DNA from: DASTFY01 sp963829955
GTDB lineage: Bacteria; Actinomycetota; Acidimicrobiia; Acidimicrobiales; Ilumatobacteraceae
DNA: 64,000 bases
Reading direction: 5' to 3'
NCBI GenBank assembly: GCA_963829955.1
Contig: CAWHKS010000016.1
Coordinates: forward strand, 65,850-129,849
Below, piece after piece: positions 8,348-17,017 of the stretch. The position numbers and the translations under genes are program-made. Position 1 is the first letter of the stretch. Every line of letters begins with the position of its first letter. Below the pieces are notes generated by a model that was given only the letters and a program-made list of their open reading frames with translations, ran no database searches and was not told where the DNA came from.

Positions 8348-9352
8348 TCAGCTCCCGGCGAAAGCGGCGTCGCCGTCGTACAGGAGCACCTGCACGATGC
8401 TGAGGCGCTGGAGGTCGACCACGGGATCGACCCGGACCAGCAGGTCGAGCGAGCCCGGGCGCCGCTCGACCAGGTTGACGCGACCGACCGGGATCCCTCT
8501 GGGAAGAGGCTCTCCGTCACACCGGCCGTGATCACGCCGTCGCCGACCGCGATGCAGGCCTCGGCGTTGACCTGCTCGACCTCGAGGGGCTTTCCGCGCC
8601 CGCGGCCCGCGTACCTGGCCCAGCTCGGTGTCCGAGCGGGGCGCGGTGTCAACGGTGGCCGCGGCGACCGCGGTGGGCGCCGTGGACGCAGTGGCCGGCG
8701 CGGTGGACCCACCGGCCGGCGGCGCGGGTGGGAGCGTGGTCGTCGTCGGCGACGTCGTGGTCGTGGTGGAGGCCGGGGCAGAGGTGCTGCACGGAGAGCT
8801 GGCGAAGCGGACGCCCACCGTCGACTCGGGATCGGACAGCAGCCGCACCACGGACTGGCGGGCCGTGACCTGCTCGACGCGGCCGACCAGGCCGCCGGAG
8901 GTGATCACCGGCATGCCGACCTTGATCCCCCGCCGCTCGCCCTGGTTGATGGTGATGGTCTGGTCGAAGTTGGACGGCGCGCCGGAGACGACCTCGGCCT
9001 TCACCCGCTCGATGCCGGATAGGGTCGGCAGACCCAGCTCGGACTTGAGCTCGCTGTTCTCGTACACCACGGCCTCGGCGGCGATGGCCGCGCCGTCCTG
9101 CGCCTCGACGCGGTCGCGCAGCTCGTCGTTCTCCCGCTTCAGCTCGTCGAAGCTCGTCAGGCCGTACCAGGCGTTCTGGACCGGCGTGGCCACGACGCGG
9201 GCCACGGTGCGCAACGGCGCCGTCACGGTGATGAACGCGCTGCGGAACCCGTCGATCACGCGGTTGCCGCGCTGATCGAAGGTCAGCAGCACCAGGGCCG
9301 TGACGACGAGGAGGATGAGGAGACGGCGACGGCCGACCGGGACGCTGGCCAC
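8348..9352 (-). CDS. mreC: Rod shape-determining protein MreC (two compensating frame breaks)
   Basis: Periplasmic scaffold of the elongasome: an N-terminal membrane helix (residues about 8-25), a coiled coil (FDELKRENDELRDRVEAQD) and the MreC beta domain with DQTITINQGERRGIKVGMPV. A Thr/Pro/Ala-rich insert of about 45 residues lies in the middle. Between about 8500 and 8640 the frame that stays open reads nonsense, while the frame one base off gives the conserved VNAEACIAVGDGVITAGV and TESLFPEG; the main frame then resumes with GIPVGRVNLVERR. Two single-base indels of opposite sign, near 8585-8640 and 8505, restore a normal protein. Start GTG at 9352. Confidence 0.9.
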   Translation of the reverse strand: MASVPVGRRRLLILLVVTALVLLTFDQRGNRVIDGFRSAFITVTAPLRTVARVVATPVQNAWYGLTSFDELKRENDELRDRVEAQDGAAIAAEAVVYENSELKSELGLPTLSGIERVKAEVVSGAPSNFDQTITINQGERRGIKVGMPVITSGGLVGRVEQVTARQSVVRLLSDPESTVGVRFASSPCSTSAPASTTTTTSPTTTTLPPAPPAGGSTAPATASTAPTAVAAATVDTAPRSDTELGQVRGPRARKAPRGRAGQRRGLHRGRRRRDHGRCDGEPLPRGIPVGRVNLVERRPGSLDLLVRVDPVVDLQRLSIVQVLLYDGDAAFAGS

Positions 9353-9374
9353 GTTGATCCGGGGCGGGACGACC

Positions 9375-10406
9375 TCACGACTCCTGGCCGCGGAAGAGCA
9401 CGCCTCGCAACGAGTCGAACTCTTCGAGCGCCTGCCCGGACCCGATGACGACCGAGTGAAGAGGGTTGGGTGCCAGGTTGATCGGCATGCCCGTCTCCTG
9501 CTCGATCCGCACGTCGAGGCCCATGAGCAGCGCTCCGCCGCCCGTGATGGTGATGCCGCCTTCCATGATGTCGGCCGCCAGCTCGGGAGGGGTCTTGTCG
9601 AGGGTGGTCTTCACGGCGTCGACGATGGCCGCCACCGGCTCCTCCAGGGCCTCCCGGATCTGTTCCGTGGTGATCTCGACCGTCTGGGGCAGCCCGGTGA
9701 CCAGGTCCCGCCCCCGGACCTCCGCCGTGAGCTCTTCCGCCAGGGGCCACGCCGAGCCCATGGCGACCTTGATGTCCTCCGCAGTCTGCTCGCCGACGGC
9801 CAGCGAGAACTCCTTCTTGATGTAGTTGACGACCGCATCGTCGAGCTCGTCGCCCGCCACCCTCACGGACTGGCTGGCGACGATCCCTCCGAGCGAGATG
9901 ACGGCCACCTCCGTCGTGCCGCCGCCGATGTCCACCACCATGTTGCCGGTCGGCTCCTGCACGGGCAGGCCGGCCCCGATGGCCGCGGCCATGGGCTCCT
10001 CGATGATGTAGGCCGGCTTGCGGGCCCCCGCGTACTCGGCCGCGTCCTGGACCGCCCGCTGCTCGACGCCGGTGATGCCCGAAGGGACGCAGATGACCAT
10101 CCGAGGCTTGACCCACCGGCTGCGGTGCACCTTCTGGATGAAGAAGCGGAGCATCTTCTCGCAGATCTCGAAATCGGCGATGACGCCATCCTTCAGCGGG
10201 CGCACGGCCTGGATGTGGCCGGGCGTGCGGCCCATCATCCGCTTGGCCTCCAGCCCGACGGCGACCGGCCGGCCGTCCCGGACGTTGATCGCCACCACTG
10301 ACGGCTCGTTGAGGATGATGCCGTGGCCGCGCACGTAGATGAGGGTGTTGGCGGTTCCGAGGTCGACGGCCATGTCGCGGCCGAGAGCGATGGAATTCGA
10401 CGGCAC
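9375..10406 (-). CDS. mreB: MreB, actin-like cell-shape protein
   Basis: Bacterial actin homologue that forms membrane-bound filaments and directs lateral wall synthesis. 343 residues, the usual length, with the actin-fold ATP-binding blocks: phosphate-1 MAVDLGTANT, phosphate-2 MVVDIGGGTTEVAVISLGG and the adenosine motif ITGGGALLMGL. Start GTG at 10406, preceded by GGAAGGGA about ten bases upstream. mreC follows after 22 bases, and an 82-base gap to ndk on the upstream side is a plausible promoter site. Intact. Confidence 0.97.
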   Translation of the reverse strand: MPSNSIALGRDMAVDLGTANTLIYVRGHGIILNEPSVVAINVRDGRPVAVGLEAKRMMGRTPGHIQAVRPLKDGVIADFEICEKMLRFFIQKVHRSRWVKPRMVICVPSGITGVEQRAVQDAAEYAGARKPAYIIEEPMAAAIGAGLPVQEPTGNMVVDIGGGTTEVAVISLGGIVASQSVRVAGDELDDAVVNYIKKEFSLAVGEQTAEDIKVAMGSAWPLAEELTAEVRGRDLVTGLPQTVEITTEQIREALEEPVAAIVDAVKTTLDKTPPELAADIMEGGITITGGGALLMGLDVRIEQETGMPINLAPNPLHSVVIGSGQALEEFDSLRGVLFRGQES

Positions 10407-10488
10407 GTGCGTCCCTTCCGGATGGGCGCACCAAGGTTACAGGGCGCGTTTCCGTGCCGTACTTCGGCTCACTCGGCGCGGCAGTGCG

Positions 10489-10899
10489 CTACCCCTCGGG
10501 GAAGAAGATGCCCAGCTCGCGCGCGGCCGACTCTGCGCTGTCGCTGCCGTGGATCAGGTTCTCGGTGAACTCGATGCCGAGGTCGCCCCTGATCGTGCCC
10601 GGGGCGGCGTTGCGGGGATTGGTGGCGCCCATCATGTCCCGTACCACCTTCCAGGTGTCCTCCGGGCCCTCGATGGCCGCCAGGACCACGGGCCCGCGGG
10701 ACATGAAGGTCACCAGTTCGGCGTAGAAGCCCTTGCCCTGGTGCTCTTCGTAGTGGCGGGCGAGGACGGTCTCGTCGAGCGTGCGGAGCTCGAGGGCGGC
10801 GATGACCAGGCCGCGGCGCTCGAAGCGGCTCAGGATGGTGCCGATCAGGCCCCGCTCCACGGCGTCGGGCTTGCAGATGACGAGGGTGCGATCAGACAT
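10489..10899 (-). CDS. ndk: Nucleoside-diphosphate kinase, 136 aa
   Basis: Transfers the gamma phosphate between nucleoside di- and triphosphates by a phosphohistidine intermediate. The start is the ATG at 10899 (MSDRTLVICKPDAVERGLIG), giving 136 residues, the normal length. The active-site region is NLIHGSDSAESAARELGIFF, containing the catalytic His. It lies 14 bases after folC on the same strand, as in other actinobacteria. Confidence 0.97.
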   Translation of the reverse strand: MSDRTLVICKPDAVERGLIGTILSRFERRGLVIAALELRTLDETVLARHYEEHQGKGFYAELVTFMSRGPVVLAAIEGPEDTWKVVRDMMGATNPRNAAPGTIRGDLGIEFTENLIHGSDSAESAARELGIFFPEG

Positions 10900-10913
10900 A
10901 GCGAGCCGTGAGG

Positions 10914-12212
10914 CTAGCCACGGAGGACCTTCAAGAGGTGGGGGCGGGCGTGGCCGACGACGTAGAGCGAGCCGGTCACGAGCAGGAGATCCTCGGCCGT
11001 GGCCCGGACGAGCGCGGCGTCGCAGGCGTCGGCCACCCCGTCGAGCGCGGCGACGTCGTCGCAACCGATGGCCCGCGCCGCCCGGGCGACCTCGGCGGCC
11101 GGGATGCCCCGGGAGGTCCCTGGCGTGCAGCAGATCACCGCGTCCATCTCGTCGGCCCGCAACGCTTCGAGCATCGTCGTCGGGTCACGGCCGGCCAGGA
11201 AGCCGACCACCAGCAGCTTCTTGCCGACTGGGTCGAAGTCGTCGAACAGCACTGCGGCGCAGCTGTCCGCCCCGGGTGGGTTGTGGGCGCCGTCCACGAT
11301 GACGAGCGGCTGGTGCCCCAGCACCTCGAAGCGGCCGGGCATCTTCACCGCGGCGAACGCCTCCTCCACGACGTCCTGCGCCAGCGGAGCGTCGAAGAAT
11401 GCCTCGGCGGCGGTCAGGGCGACCGAGGCGTTCTCGCCCTGGTACCTGCCGTGGAGCGGCAGGTAGAGGTCGCTGTAGATCGTGGACGGTGTGCGCAGCG
11501 AGAGGACCCGGCCGCCGAGCGCCAGCTGGTTCTCCAGCACGTCGAAGCCCATGCCGCGCTCGATGACCCGCTCGGCGCCTGCGGCGCGGAAGATGGCGGC
11601 CAGCTCTGGGTCGGTCTCCCCGAGGATGAGCGTGCTGCCCGGCTTCACGATCCCCGCCTTCTCGGCGGCCACGTCGGCCAGTGTGGGACCGGCGTACTCC
11701 AGGTGGTCGAACCCCACGTTGGTCACGACCGCCACCGCAGCGTCGAGGACGTTCGTGGCGTCCCATCGCCCGAGCAGGCCTACCTCGACGACCATCACGT
11801 CGACCGCGATGTCGGCGAACCAGCGGAACGCGGCGGCCGTCACGATCTCGAAGTAGCTCGGCTCCACCCCGGCCAGCATCGCCAGGTCGGCCACGGCACC
11901 GATCTGCTCACCGAGCTCGTCGTCGGTGATGGGCTCGCCGTTGCGGCTCAGCCGCTCGTTGACCCGTTCGAGGTGGGGGCTGGAGAAGGTGCCCACGGAC
12001 AGCCCCTGGGTAACGAGGAGGCGGGTGAGGATCTGGGCCGTGGAGCCCTTCCCGTTTGTCCCGGTGATGTGGATGGCCGGGGCGGCCCGCTGGGGGTCGC
12101 CCATCAGCCCCACGAGCCGCTCGATGCGCTCCGTGGAGGGCGACGTGATGCGGCCGGTGTCGTCGTAGTTGCTGTGGTCGGCCAGGTATGCCAGCGCGGC
12201 GGCGATGTCCAT
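10914..12212 (-). CDS. folC: Folylpolyglutamate synthase / dihydrofolate synthase
   Basis: Mur-ligase-type enzyme adding glutamate to dihydropteroate and folates. The P-loop HITGTNGKGSTAQ (residues about 48-60) and the following TSPHL-like FSSPHLERVNER are the FolC signature; IVDGAHNP is the conserved C-terminal domain motif. 432 residues. Start ATG at 12212; 34 bases separate it from clpX. In many actinobacteria valS sits between clpX and folC; it is absent here. Confidence 0.95.
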   Translation of the reverse strand: MDIAAALAYLADHSNYDDTGRITSPSTERIERLVGLMGDPQRAAPAIHITGTNGKGSTAQILTRLLVTQGLSVGTFSSPHLERVNERLSRNGEPITDDELGEQIGAVADLAMLAGVEPSYFEIVTAAAFRWFADIAVDVMVVEVGLLGRWDATNVLDAAVAVVTNVGFDHLEYAGPTLADVAAEKAGIVKPGSTLILGETDPELAAIFRAAGAERVIERGMGFDVLENQLALGGRVLSLRTPSTIYSDLYLPLHGRYQGENASVALTAAEAFFDAPLAQDVVEEAFAAVKMPGRFEVLGHQPLVIVDGAHNPPGADSCAAVLFDDFDPVGKKLLVVGFLAGRDPTTMLEALRADEMDAVICCTPGTSRGIPAAEVARAARAIGCDDVAALDGVADACDAALVRATAEDLLLVTGSLYVVGHARPHLLKVLRG

Positions 12213-12246
12213 CAGCCGGGGGGTGGGATCGTGACAGGCCGGCGCT

Positions 12247-13530
12247 TCAGGATGCGGCCCGCTTCGGCCGGCTGACCCGACCGGAGCGCGGCACGAGGGT
12301 GGGGTTGACCTTGTCCCGCACCGTGTCGCCGTCGATCACGCACCGCCCGATGTCGCTCCGCCCGGGCAGGTCGTACATGGTGTTCAGCAGGACCTCTTCG
12401 AGGATGGCCCGCAAGCCTCTGGCGCCCGTCCCCCGCTTGAGCGCCTGATCGGCGATGCCGGTCAGCGCGTCGTCGGTGAACTCCAACTCGACGTCCTCGA
12501 ACTCGAAGAACTTGCGGTACTGGCGGACCAGCGCGTTCTTGGGCTCCACGAGGATCTGGACGAGGGCGTCACGGTCGAGGCTCTGCACGGCACCGACGAC
12601 CGGGAGCCGGCCGACGAACTCGGGGATGAGACCGAACTTCAGCAGGTCCTCGGGCAGGACCTGGGCGAACAGCTCGCCGGGATCGAACTCGTCGTGCCCG
12701 CGGACGGTGGCGTGGAAGCCCACCCCCTTCTGGCCGATGCGCTGCTCGATGAGGCGCTCCAGCCCGGCGAAGGCACCGCCGCAGATGAAGAGGATGTTGG
12801 TGGTGTCGATCTGGATGAACTCCTGGTGGGGGTGCTTGCGGCCCCCCTGCGGCGGGACCGACGCCACCGTGCCCTCGAGGATCTTCAGCAGCGCCTGCTG
12901 CACACCCTCGCCCGAGACGTCCCGGGTGATCGAGGGGTTCTCGCTCTTGCGGGCGATCTTGTCGATCTCGTCGATGTAGATGATCCCGGTCTCGGCCTTC
13001 TTGACGTCGTAGTCCGCGGCCTGGATGAGCTTCAGGAGGATGTTCTCGACGTCCTCACCGACGTACCCGGCCTCCGTGAGCGCCGTGGCGTCGGCGATGG
13101 CGAAGGGCACGTTGAGCATGCGGGCCAGCGTCTGGGCGAGCAACGTCTTGCCGCAGCCGGTCGGGCCCAGCAGGAGGATGTTGGACTTCGCCAGTTCGAC
13201 CTCGGCGTGGTGCGAGGGGCCTTGCGCGTTCTGGTACTGGATGCGTTTGTAGTGGTTGTAGACGGCGACCGACAGGATCTTCTTGGCCGGCTCCTGACCG
13301 ACGACGTAGTCGTCGAGGAAGTCGTAGATCTCGCGCGGCGTGGGCAGCTCGTCGAAGCGGAGCTCGGCGGTCTCGGCCAGCTCCTCCTCGATGATCTCGT
13401 TGCACAGCTCGATGCACTCGTCGCAGATGTACACGCCGGGGCCCGCGATGAGCTTCTTCACCTGCTTCTGCGATTTGCTGCAGAACGAGCACTTGAGAAG
13501 CTCGCCGCTGTCCCCGAACTTCGCCACCAC
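12247..13530 (-). CDS. clpX: ClpX, ATPase subunit of the ClpXP protease
   Basis: AAA+ unfoldase that feeds substrates to ClpP. The N-terminal zinc-binding domain shows CSFCSKSQ and ICDECIELC. Walker A is GPTGCGKT, Walker B IIYIDEIDKIARK, and GVQQALLKILEGT and the sensor-2 RGTGARGLRAILEE region are typical. 427 residues; start GTG at 13530, preceded by GGGGAGG three bases upstream. It follows clpP after 68 bases containing several CCTGCTGG repeats. Confidence 0.97.
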   Translation of the reverse strand: MVAKFGDSGELLKCSFCSKSQKQVKKLIAGPGVYICDECIELCNEIIEEELAETAELRFDELPTPREIYDFLDDYVVGQEPAKKILSVAVYNHYKRIQYQNAQGPSHHAEVELAKSNILLLGPTGCGKTLLAQTLARMLNVPFAIADATALTEAGYVGEDVENILLKLIQAADYDVKKAETGIIYIDEIDKIARKSENPSITRDVSGEGVQQALLKILEGTVASVPPQGGRKHPHQEFIQIDTTNILFICGGAFAGLERLIEQRIGQKGVGFHATVRGHDEFDPGELFAQVLPEDLLKFGLIPEFVGRLPVVGAVQSLDRDALVQILVEPKNALVRQYRKFFEFEDVELEFTDDALTGIADQALKRGTGARGLRAILEEVLLNTMYDLPGRSDIGRCVIDGDTVRDKVNPTLVPRSGRVSRPKRAAS

Positions 13531-13598
13531 GGGCCTCCCCTGCTGGCTGGTGTTGCCGATCCTGCTGGTTGCTGCGGTCTGCCCTGCTAGTCGATGGG

Positions 13599-14228
13599 CT
13601 ACTTGATGGGACCGGTGCGATCCGCCATGGTCCGGGCGGTGATCACCTCGTCGATGATGCCATACTCCAGGGCCGCCTCGGCCTCCAGAACGAAATCGCG
13701 GTCGGTGTCGACGTGGATCCGCTCGAGCGGCTGTCCCGTGTGGTGGGAGAGCATCTCCTCCATCAGGTCCCGCATCCGGAGGATCTCCTTGGCCGCCAGC
13801 TCCAGGTCCGTCACCTGGGCATAGCCCATGGCGCCGTAGGGCTGATGCAGCAGCACGCGGGCGTGCGGCAAGGCCAGGCGCTTGCCCTTCGTCCCCGCCG
13901 CCAGCAGGACCGCGGCCGCCGACGCCGCCTGCCCGTAGCAGATGGTGGCGATGTCGTTGCGGATGAACTGCATGGTGTCGTAGATCGCGAACAGCCCCGT
14001 GATGTCACCGCCGGGGCTGTTGATGTAGATGTTGATGTCCTTGTCCGGGTTCTCGGACTCCAGGTGCAGCATCTGCGCGCACATCAGGTTGGCGATGGTG
14101 TCGTCGATCGGCGTGCCGAGGAAGATGATGTTGTCCTTCAGCAGGCGCGAGTAGAGGTCGTAGGCGCGCTCGCCCCGGTTCGTCTGCTCGACGACGGTTG
14201 GGACGAGATAGCTCTGGGGCTCGATCAC
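13599..14228 (-). CDS. clpP: ClpP, serine protease subunit
   Basis: Proteolytic core of ClpXP/ClpCP. 209 residues with the catalytic triad visible: Ser in YGQAASAAAVLLAAG, His in VLLHQPYG, Asp in DTDRDFVL. The residues after the active Ser are AAA where many ClpPs have MGA; the Ser itself is kept. The GTG start at 14228 overlaps the tig stop (GTGA). Only one clpP copy is present here, whereas actinobacteria usually carry clpP1 and clpP2 in tandem. Confidence 0.96.
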   Translation of the reverse strand: MIEPQSYLVPTVVEQTNRGERAYDLYSRLLKDNIIFLGTPIDDTIANLMCAQMLHLESENPDKDINIYINSPGGDITGLFAIYDTMQFIRNDIATICYGQAASAAAVLLAAGTKGKRLALPHARVLLHQPYGAMGYAQVTDLELAAKEILRMRDLMEEMLSHHTGQPLERIHVDTDRDFVLEAEAALEYGIIDEVITARTMADRTGPIK

Positions 14229-15673
14229 GGACGCTCCGCTTCCTCGGTGTCGTGGGGGTGGTCGTGGCCGGCATGGTCATGGCCAGCGTGGTCATGCCCG
14301 GCATGGTCGTGGTCGTCGTCGGTGCCGAGGTCGACGTCGCCCGGGACCACGATGTCCTCCTCGGGCGGGAGCAGCAGCTCACGGTCGATCGCCGCACCCT
14401 CGGTGTCGACGACCTCGACGTGGCGCAGGAGCCACTCGAGCGCCTTGGCCTTGCGGATCTCCGCCCGCAGGCCCGACACGGCGTCGTTGCGCTCGTAGGC
14501 CTTGCGCACCTGGTTCGGCTTCTGGCTGACGCGCACGGCGATGCGGGCGTACTCGGCCTCGAGGTCTTCGTCTGTGATCTCGATGCCCTCCGCGTCGGCC
14601 ACCGAGCGCAGTGCGAGGTCGACCTTCACCGCGGTGGCCGCGCTCCCCTTCAGGCCCTCCGTCAGGGTGGCCGGGTCCTGCCCGGTCATGGCCAGGTACT
14701 GCTCCATGGACACGCCCTGCGACTGCAGGCTGGTGACCAGGTCCCGGGCCCGGGTCTGCAGCTCGCCGTTGACAAGCGCCTCGGGCGCATCCTCCTCGAC
14801 CAGCTCGGCCAGCGCGGACGTGGCCCGCTCCAGCAGCAGTTGCCGAGCGCTGTTCAGCCGGGATGCCTCCATCCGCTCCCGGATGGCGGCCCGCCACTCG
14901 TCGGCGGTCTCGAACTCGCCCAGGTTCTCACCGACCCAGTCGTCGCTCAGCTCGGCGGGCACGAGGGTCTGCACCTGCTTGACCGACACGCTCAGGTCGG
15001 CGGGGTCTTCGGTGCCGTTGGGCGTGGTGGAGAAGCTCAGCGAGTGTCCGGCCTCGGCGCCCGTCAGGCGCTCGTCGAAGTCGGGCGAGACCCAGCCGCG
15101 GCCCAGCTCGTACAGCCAGTCCTCGGTGTTGAGCCCGGGGACGGGATCCCCGTCGCGCTCGGCCTCGACGTCGAGGGTGAGGAAGTCTCCAGCCTCGGCC
15201 GCGCGGTCCACGTCGGTCAGGGTCCCGTGGCGGCGGAGCTCGGCGGTGACGGCCTCGTCCACGTCGTCGTCGGAGACGGACACCGGCGGCAGCTCCACCC
15301 GCAGGCCGGCGTAGCCGGGCACGATGATCGTCGGGCGCACTTCGACCGTGGCGGCGAAGGCCACCGGGCCGTCTTCCTCGCCGGCGGTGATGTCGACCTC
15401 CGGCGGGGAGATGATGTCGACGTCGTGCTCCTTGACGGCGTCGGCGAGGTAGCGGGGGATGGCGTCCTGCAGCGCCTGCTGCCGGGCGGGCGCGAGGCCG
15501 ATGCGGGCCTCGAGGATCCGCCGTGGCGCCTTGCCCGGCCGGAAGCCGGGGAGCCGGACCTCGCGGGCGATCTTGCGGAACGCGACATCGATGTCGCGGT
15601 CGAACTCGGCCTCGTCCACCTCGACCTGCAGCTTGACCTTGTTGCCCTCGAGGGTCTCGACCGTGCTCTTCAC
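14225..15673 (-). CDS. tig: Trigger factor with histidine-rich C-terminal tail
   Basis: Ribosome-associated chaperone and peptidyl-prolyl isomerase. The GTG at 15673 (KSTVETLEGNKVKLQVEV) gives 482 residues. The ribosome-binding signature GFRPGKAPRRILEARIG lies at about residues 43-60, followed by the PPIase domain and the helical C-domain. The last 30 or so residues are unusual: acidic, then HDHAGHDHAGHDHAGHDHPH, encoded by imperfect DNA repeats (about 14250-14320). Such a tail could bind Ni or Zn, as in SlyD, but this is inference. The stop overlaps clpP. Confidence 0.95.
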   Translation of the reverse strand: MKSTVETLEGNKVKLQVEVDEAEFDRDIDVAFRKIAREVRLPGFRPGKAPRRILEARIGLAPARQQALQDAIPRYLADAVKEHDVDIISPPEVDITAGEEDGPVAFAATVEVRPTIIVPGYAGLRVELPPVSVSDDDVDEAVTAELRRHGTLTDVDRAAEAGDFLTLDVEAERDGDPVPGLNTEDWLYELGRGWVSPDFDERLTGAEAGHSLSFSTTPNGTEDPADLSVSVKQVQTLVPAELSDDWVGENLGEFETADEWRAAIRERMEASRLNSARQLLLERATSALAELVEEDAPEALVNGELQTRARDLVTSLQSQGVSMEQYLAMTGQDPATLTEGLKGSAATAVKVDLALRSVADAEGIEITDEDLEAEYARIAVRVSQKPNQVRKAYERNDAVSGLRAEIRKAKALEWLLRHVEVVDTEGAAIDRELLLPPEEDIVVPGDVDLGTDDDHDHAGHDHAGHDHAGHDHPHDTEEAERP

Positions 15674-15760
15674 AGGGCGGCGAGTGTACCGGCGGACCGG
15701 TCCGATGCCGGTTTGGCTTCGGGCCCGACCGGCGCGGGTCCGATGGGGCATGATGGCGAC

Positions 15761-16039
15761 ATGCCGACCTGGAAGCCCCACTCGCTGGCCCGGCCACGGC
15801 CGGACCAGCTGGACCTGCGGATCGGCGACAAGGTGACCGCCAAGGTGGACCTGCCCGGTGTCCCTGAGGGCACCGAGGGCAAGGTGATCCTCGCCAACGG
15901 GTTCAACTGGTTGCGTTATCGCGTGCGCTTCGACGGCGGTGTCGAGCTGCCGGACCTGGACGAGCGCCACCTCACACCCCGCGGCCGCACCGCCCGCCGC
16001 CTCGCTCGCAAGGCCGAACGAGCGGCGCGCGCGGGCTGA
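15761..16039 (+). CDS. Small conserved-looking protein, SH3-like, 92 aa
   Basis: I do not recognise a named family. The 92-residue product contains RIGDKVTAKVDLPGVPEGTEG and LRYRVRFDGGVELPDLDE, which resembles a small beta-barrel (SH3/KOW-like) domain, then a basic tail with many Arg, Lys and Ala. A role in nucleic-acid or ribosome binding is possible but unproven. It is transcribed away from tig, with an 87-base shared upstream region. The start is the ATG at 15761 (MPTWKPHSLARPRP). Confidence 0.7.
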   Translation: MPTWKPHSLARPRPDQLDLRIGDKVTAKVDLPGVPEGTEGKVILANGFNWLRYRVRFDGGVELPDLDERHLTPRGRTARRLARKAERAARAG

Positions 16040-16091
16040 GCGCAGACTGCCCGGGCCGTCGAGGTTTGGTGAGCGGTCGGGGCGGAGCCGG

Positions 16092-16919
16092 CTAGCCGGC
16101 CGAGATGTTCAGCTGATCGATCCAGCCGGAGAAGCTGTCCGACGGGTCGGTCGAGCCGGGCTTCTTGCCGATGCTGACCGAGGTGCTGAAGCGCTCGACC
16201 GGGTTCACTGCGCCGAGGATGGACGCGTCGGCGTTCGCGGACACGCCGTCCACGACGGCGGCGAAGATGCCCTTGTTGAGGCGGCAGGCGAAGGAGTGCC
16301 GGGCGCCGTTGTCCATCCGGACCGTGGACTCCACGGCGACGACGTTGCGGCCGTCACCGAGGGTGCACACGAGGCGACCGATGCCGAGGCCGTTGCCCCG
16401 CATCTCGACCTTCCAGAAGCCCCCGAGGTTCGAGGCCCGCGCCTTCTGCACGATGTTGTAGGCCACCCCCCGAGCGCCGACGGGCAGCGTGCCGGCCGCG
16501 GTGCGACGGGCCTGCAGGATGCCGTCGACCGAGAACGCTCCGTTCCGGGGCTCCAGCTCGTGGCCGCTGTCAGCCACGGAGACCAAGCTGTCGGTGGCCG
16601 AGATCTGACCCACGAAGTTGCCCGCGGCGTCGACGTTGTTCACCCAGCCGGGGAACTCGTAAGCACTGCCGTTGAGCTTGACGGCGGGCCCGATGACCCC
16701 GTTGTTCGCCGGCGGCTTGGCCGAGTCCGTCATGACCCGACCGGACGTTTCGTTCATCCCCCAGCTCGCTGTCATGGCCGCCGGCAGGGGCGGAGGCGTC
16801 TGGTTGGTCGGCGGGCCGCAGGCGGCGATCGCCACCAAGGCGGCGGCCGCGGCTCCTGCCACGACTGACCTGTGCACGTACCTGTTCATTCTGAGGGTGC
16901 TCATGCTGGGCTTGTTCAT
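16092..16919 (-). CDS. LamG-like secreted lipoprotein, 275 aa
   Basis: Predicted exported lipoprotein: basic N-terminus, hydrophobic stretch and the lipobox IAAC, about 30 residues from the ATG at 16919, then a Pro/Thr linker. The rest looks like a concanavalin-A/LamG beta-sandwich (ASWGMNETSGRVMTDSA; FSVDGILQARR; a C-terminal GWIDQLNIS strand). Such domains bind carbohydrate or protein; no catalytic residues are recognisable. A GGAG sits about nine bases before the start. A 14-bp perfect palindrome (16087-16100) spans the stop codon. Confidence 0.75.
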   Translation of the reverse strand: MNKPSMSTLRMNRYVHRSVVAGAAAAALVAIAACGPPTNQTPPPLPAAMTASWGMNETSGRVMTDSAKPPANNGVIGPAVKLNGSAYEFPGWVNNVDAAGNFVGQISATDSLVSVADSGHELEPRNGAFSVDGILQARRTAAGTLPVGARGVAYNIVQKARASNLGGFWKVEMRGNGLGIGRLVCTLGDGRNVVAVESTVRMDNGARHSFACRLNKGIFAAVVDGVSANADASILGAVNPVERFSTSVSIGKKPGSTDPSDSFSGWIDQLNISAG

Positions 16920-17017
16920 TTCGTGCTCCGATTCCCGGGACGGCTGCACTCCGGCCGCCCAGCCACCGTCGCCTTTGCCACCAAGCATGGCACGAACCTG
17001 CCCGCGATCCTCAGGGT

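Noticed and set aside
13900..13950. Altered residues after the ClpP active-site Ser (AAA for MGA)
   Set aside because: Ser, His and Asp of the triad and the oxyanion region are intact, so the enzyme should be active.
16087..16100. 14-bp perfect palindrome GCCGGCTAGCCGGC at the end of the lipoprotein gene
   Set aside because: A loopless palindrome is a poor hairpin and such GC-rich palindromes are expected by chance at this base composition.
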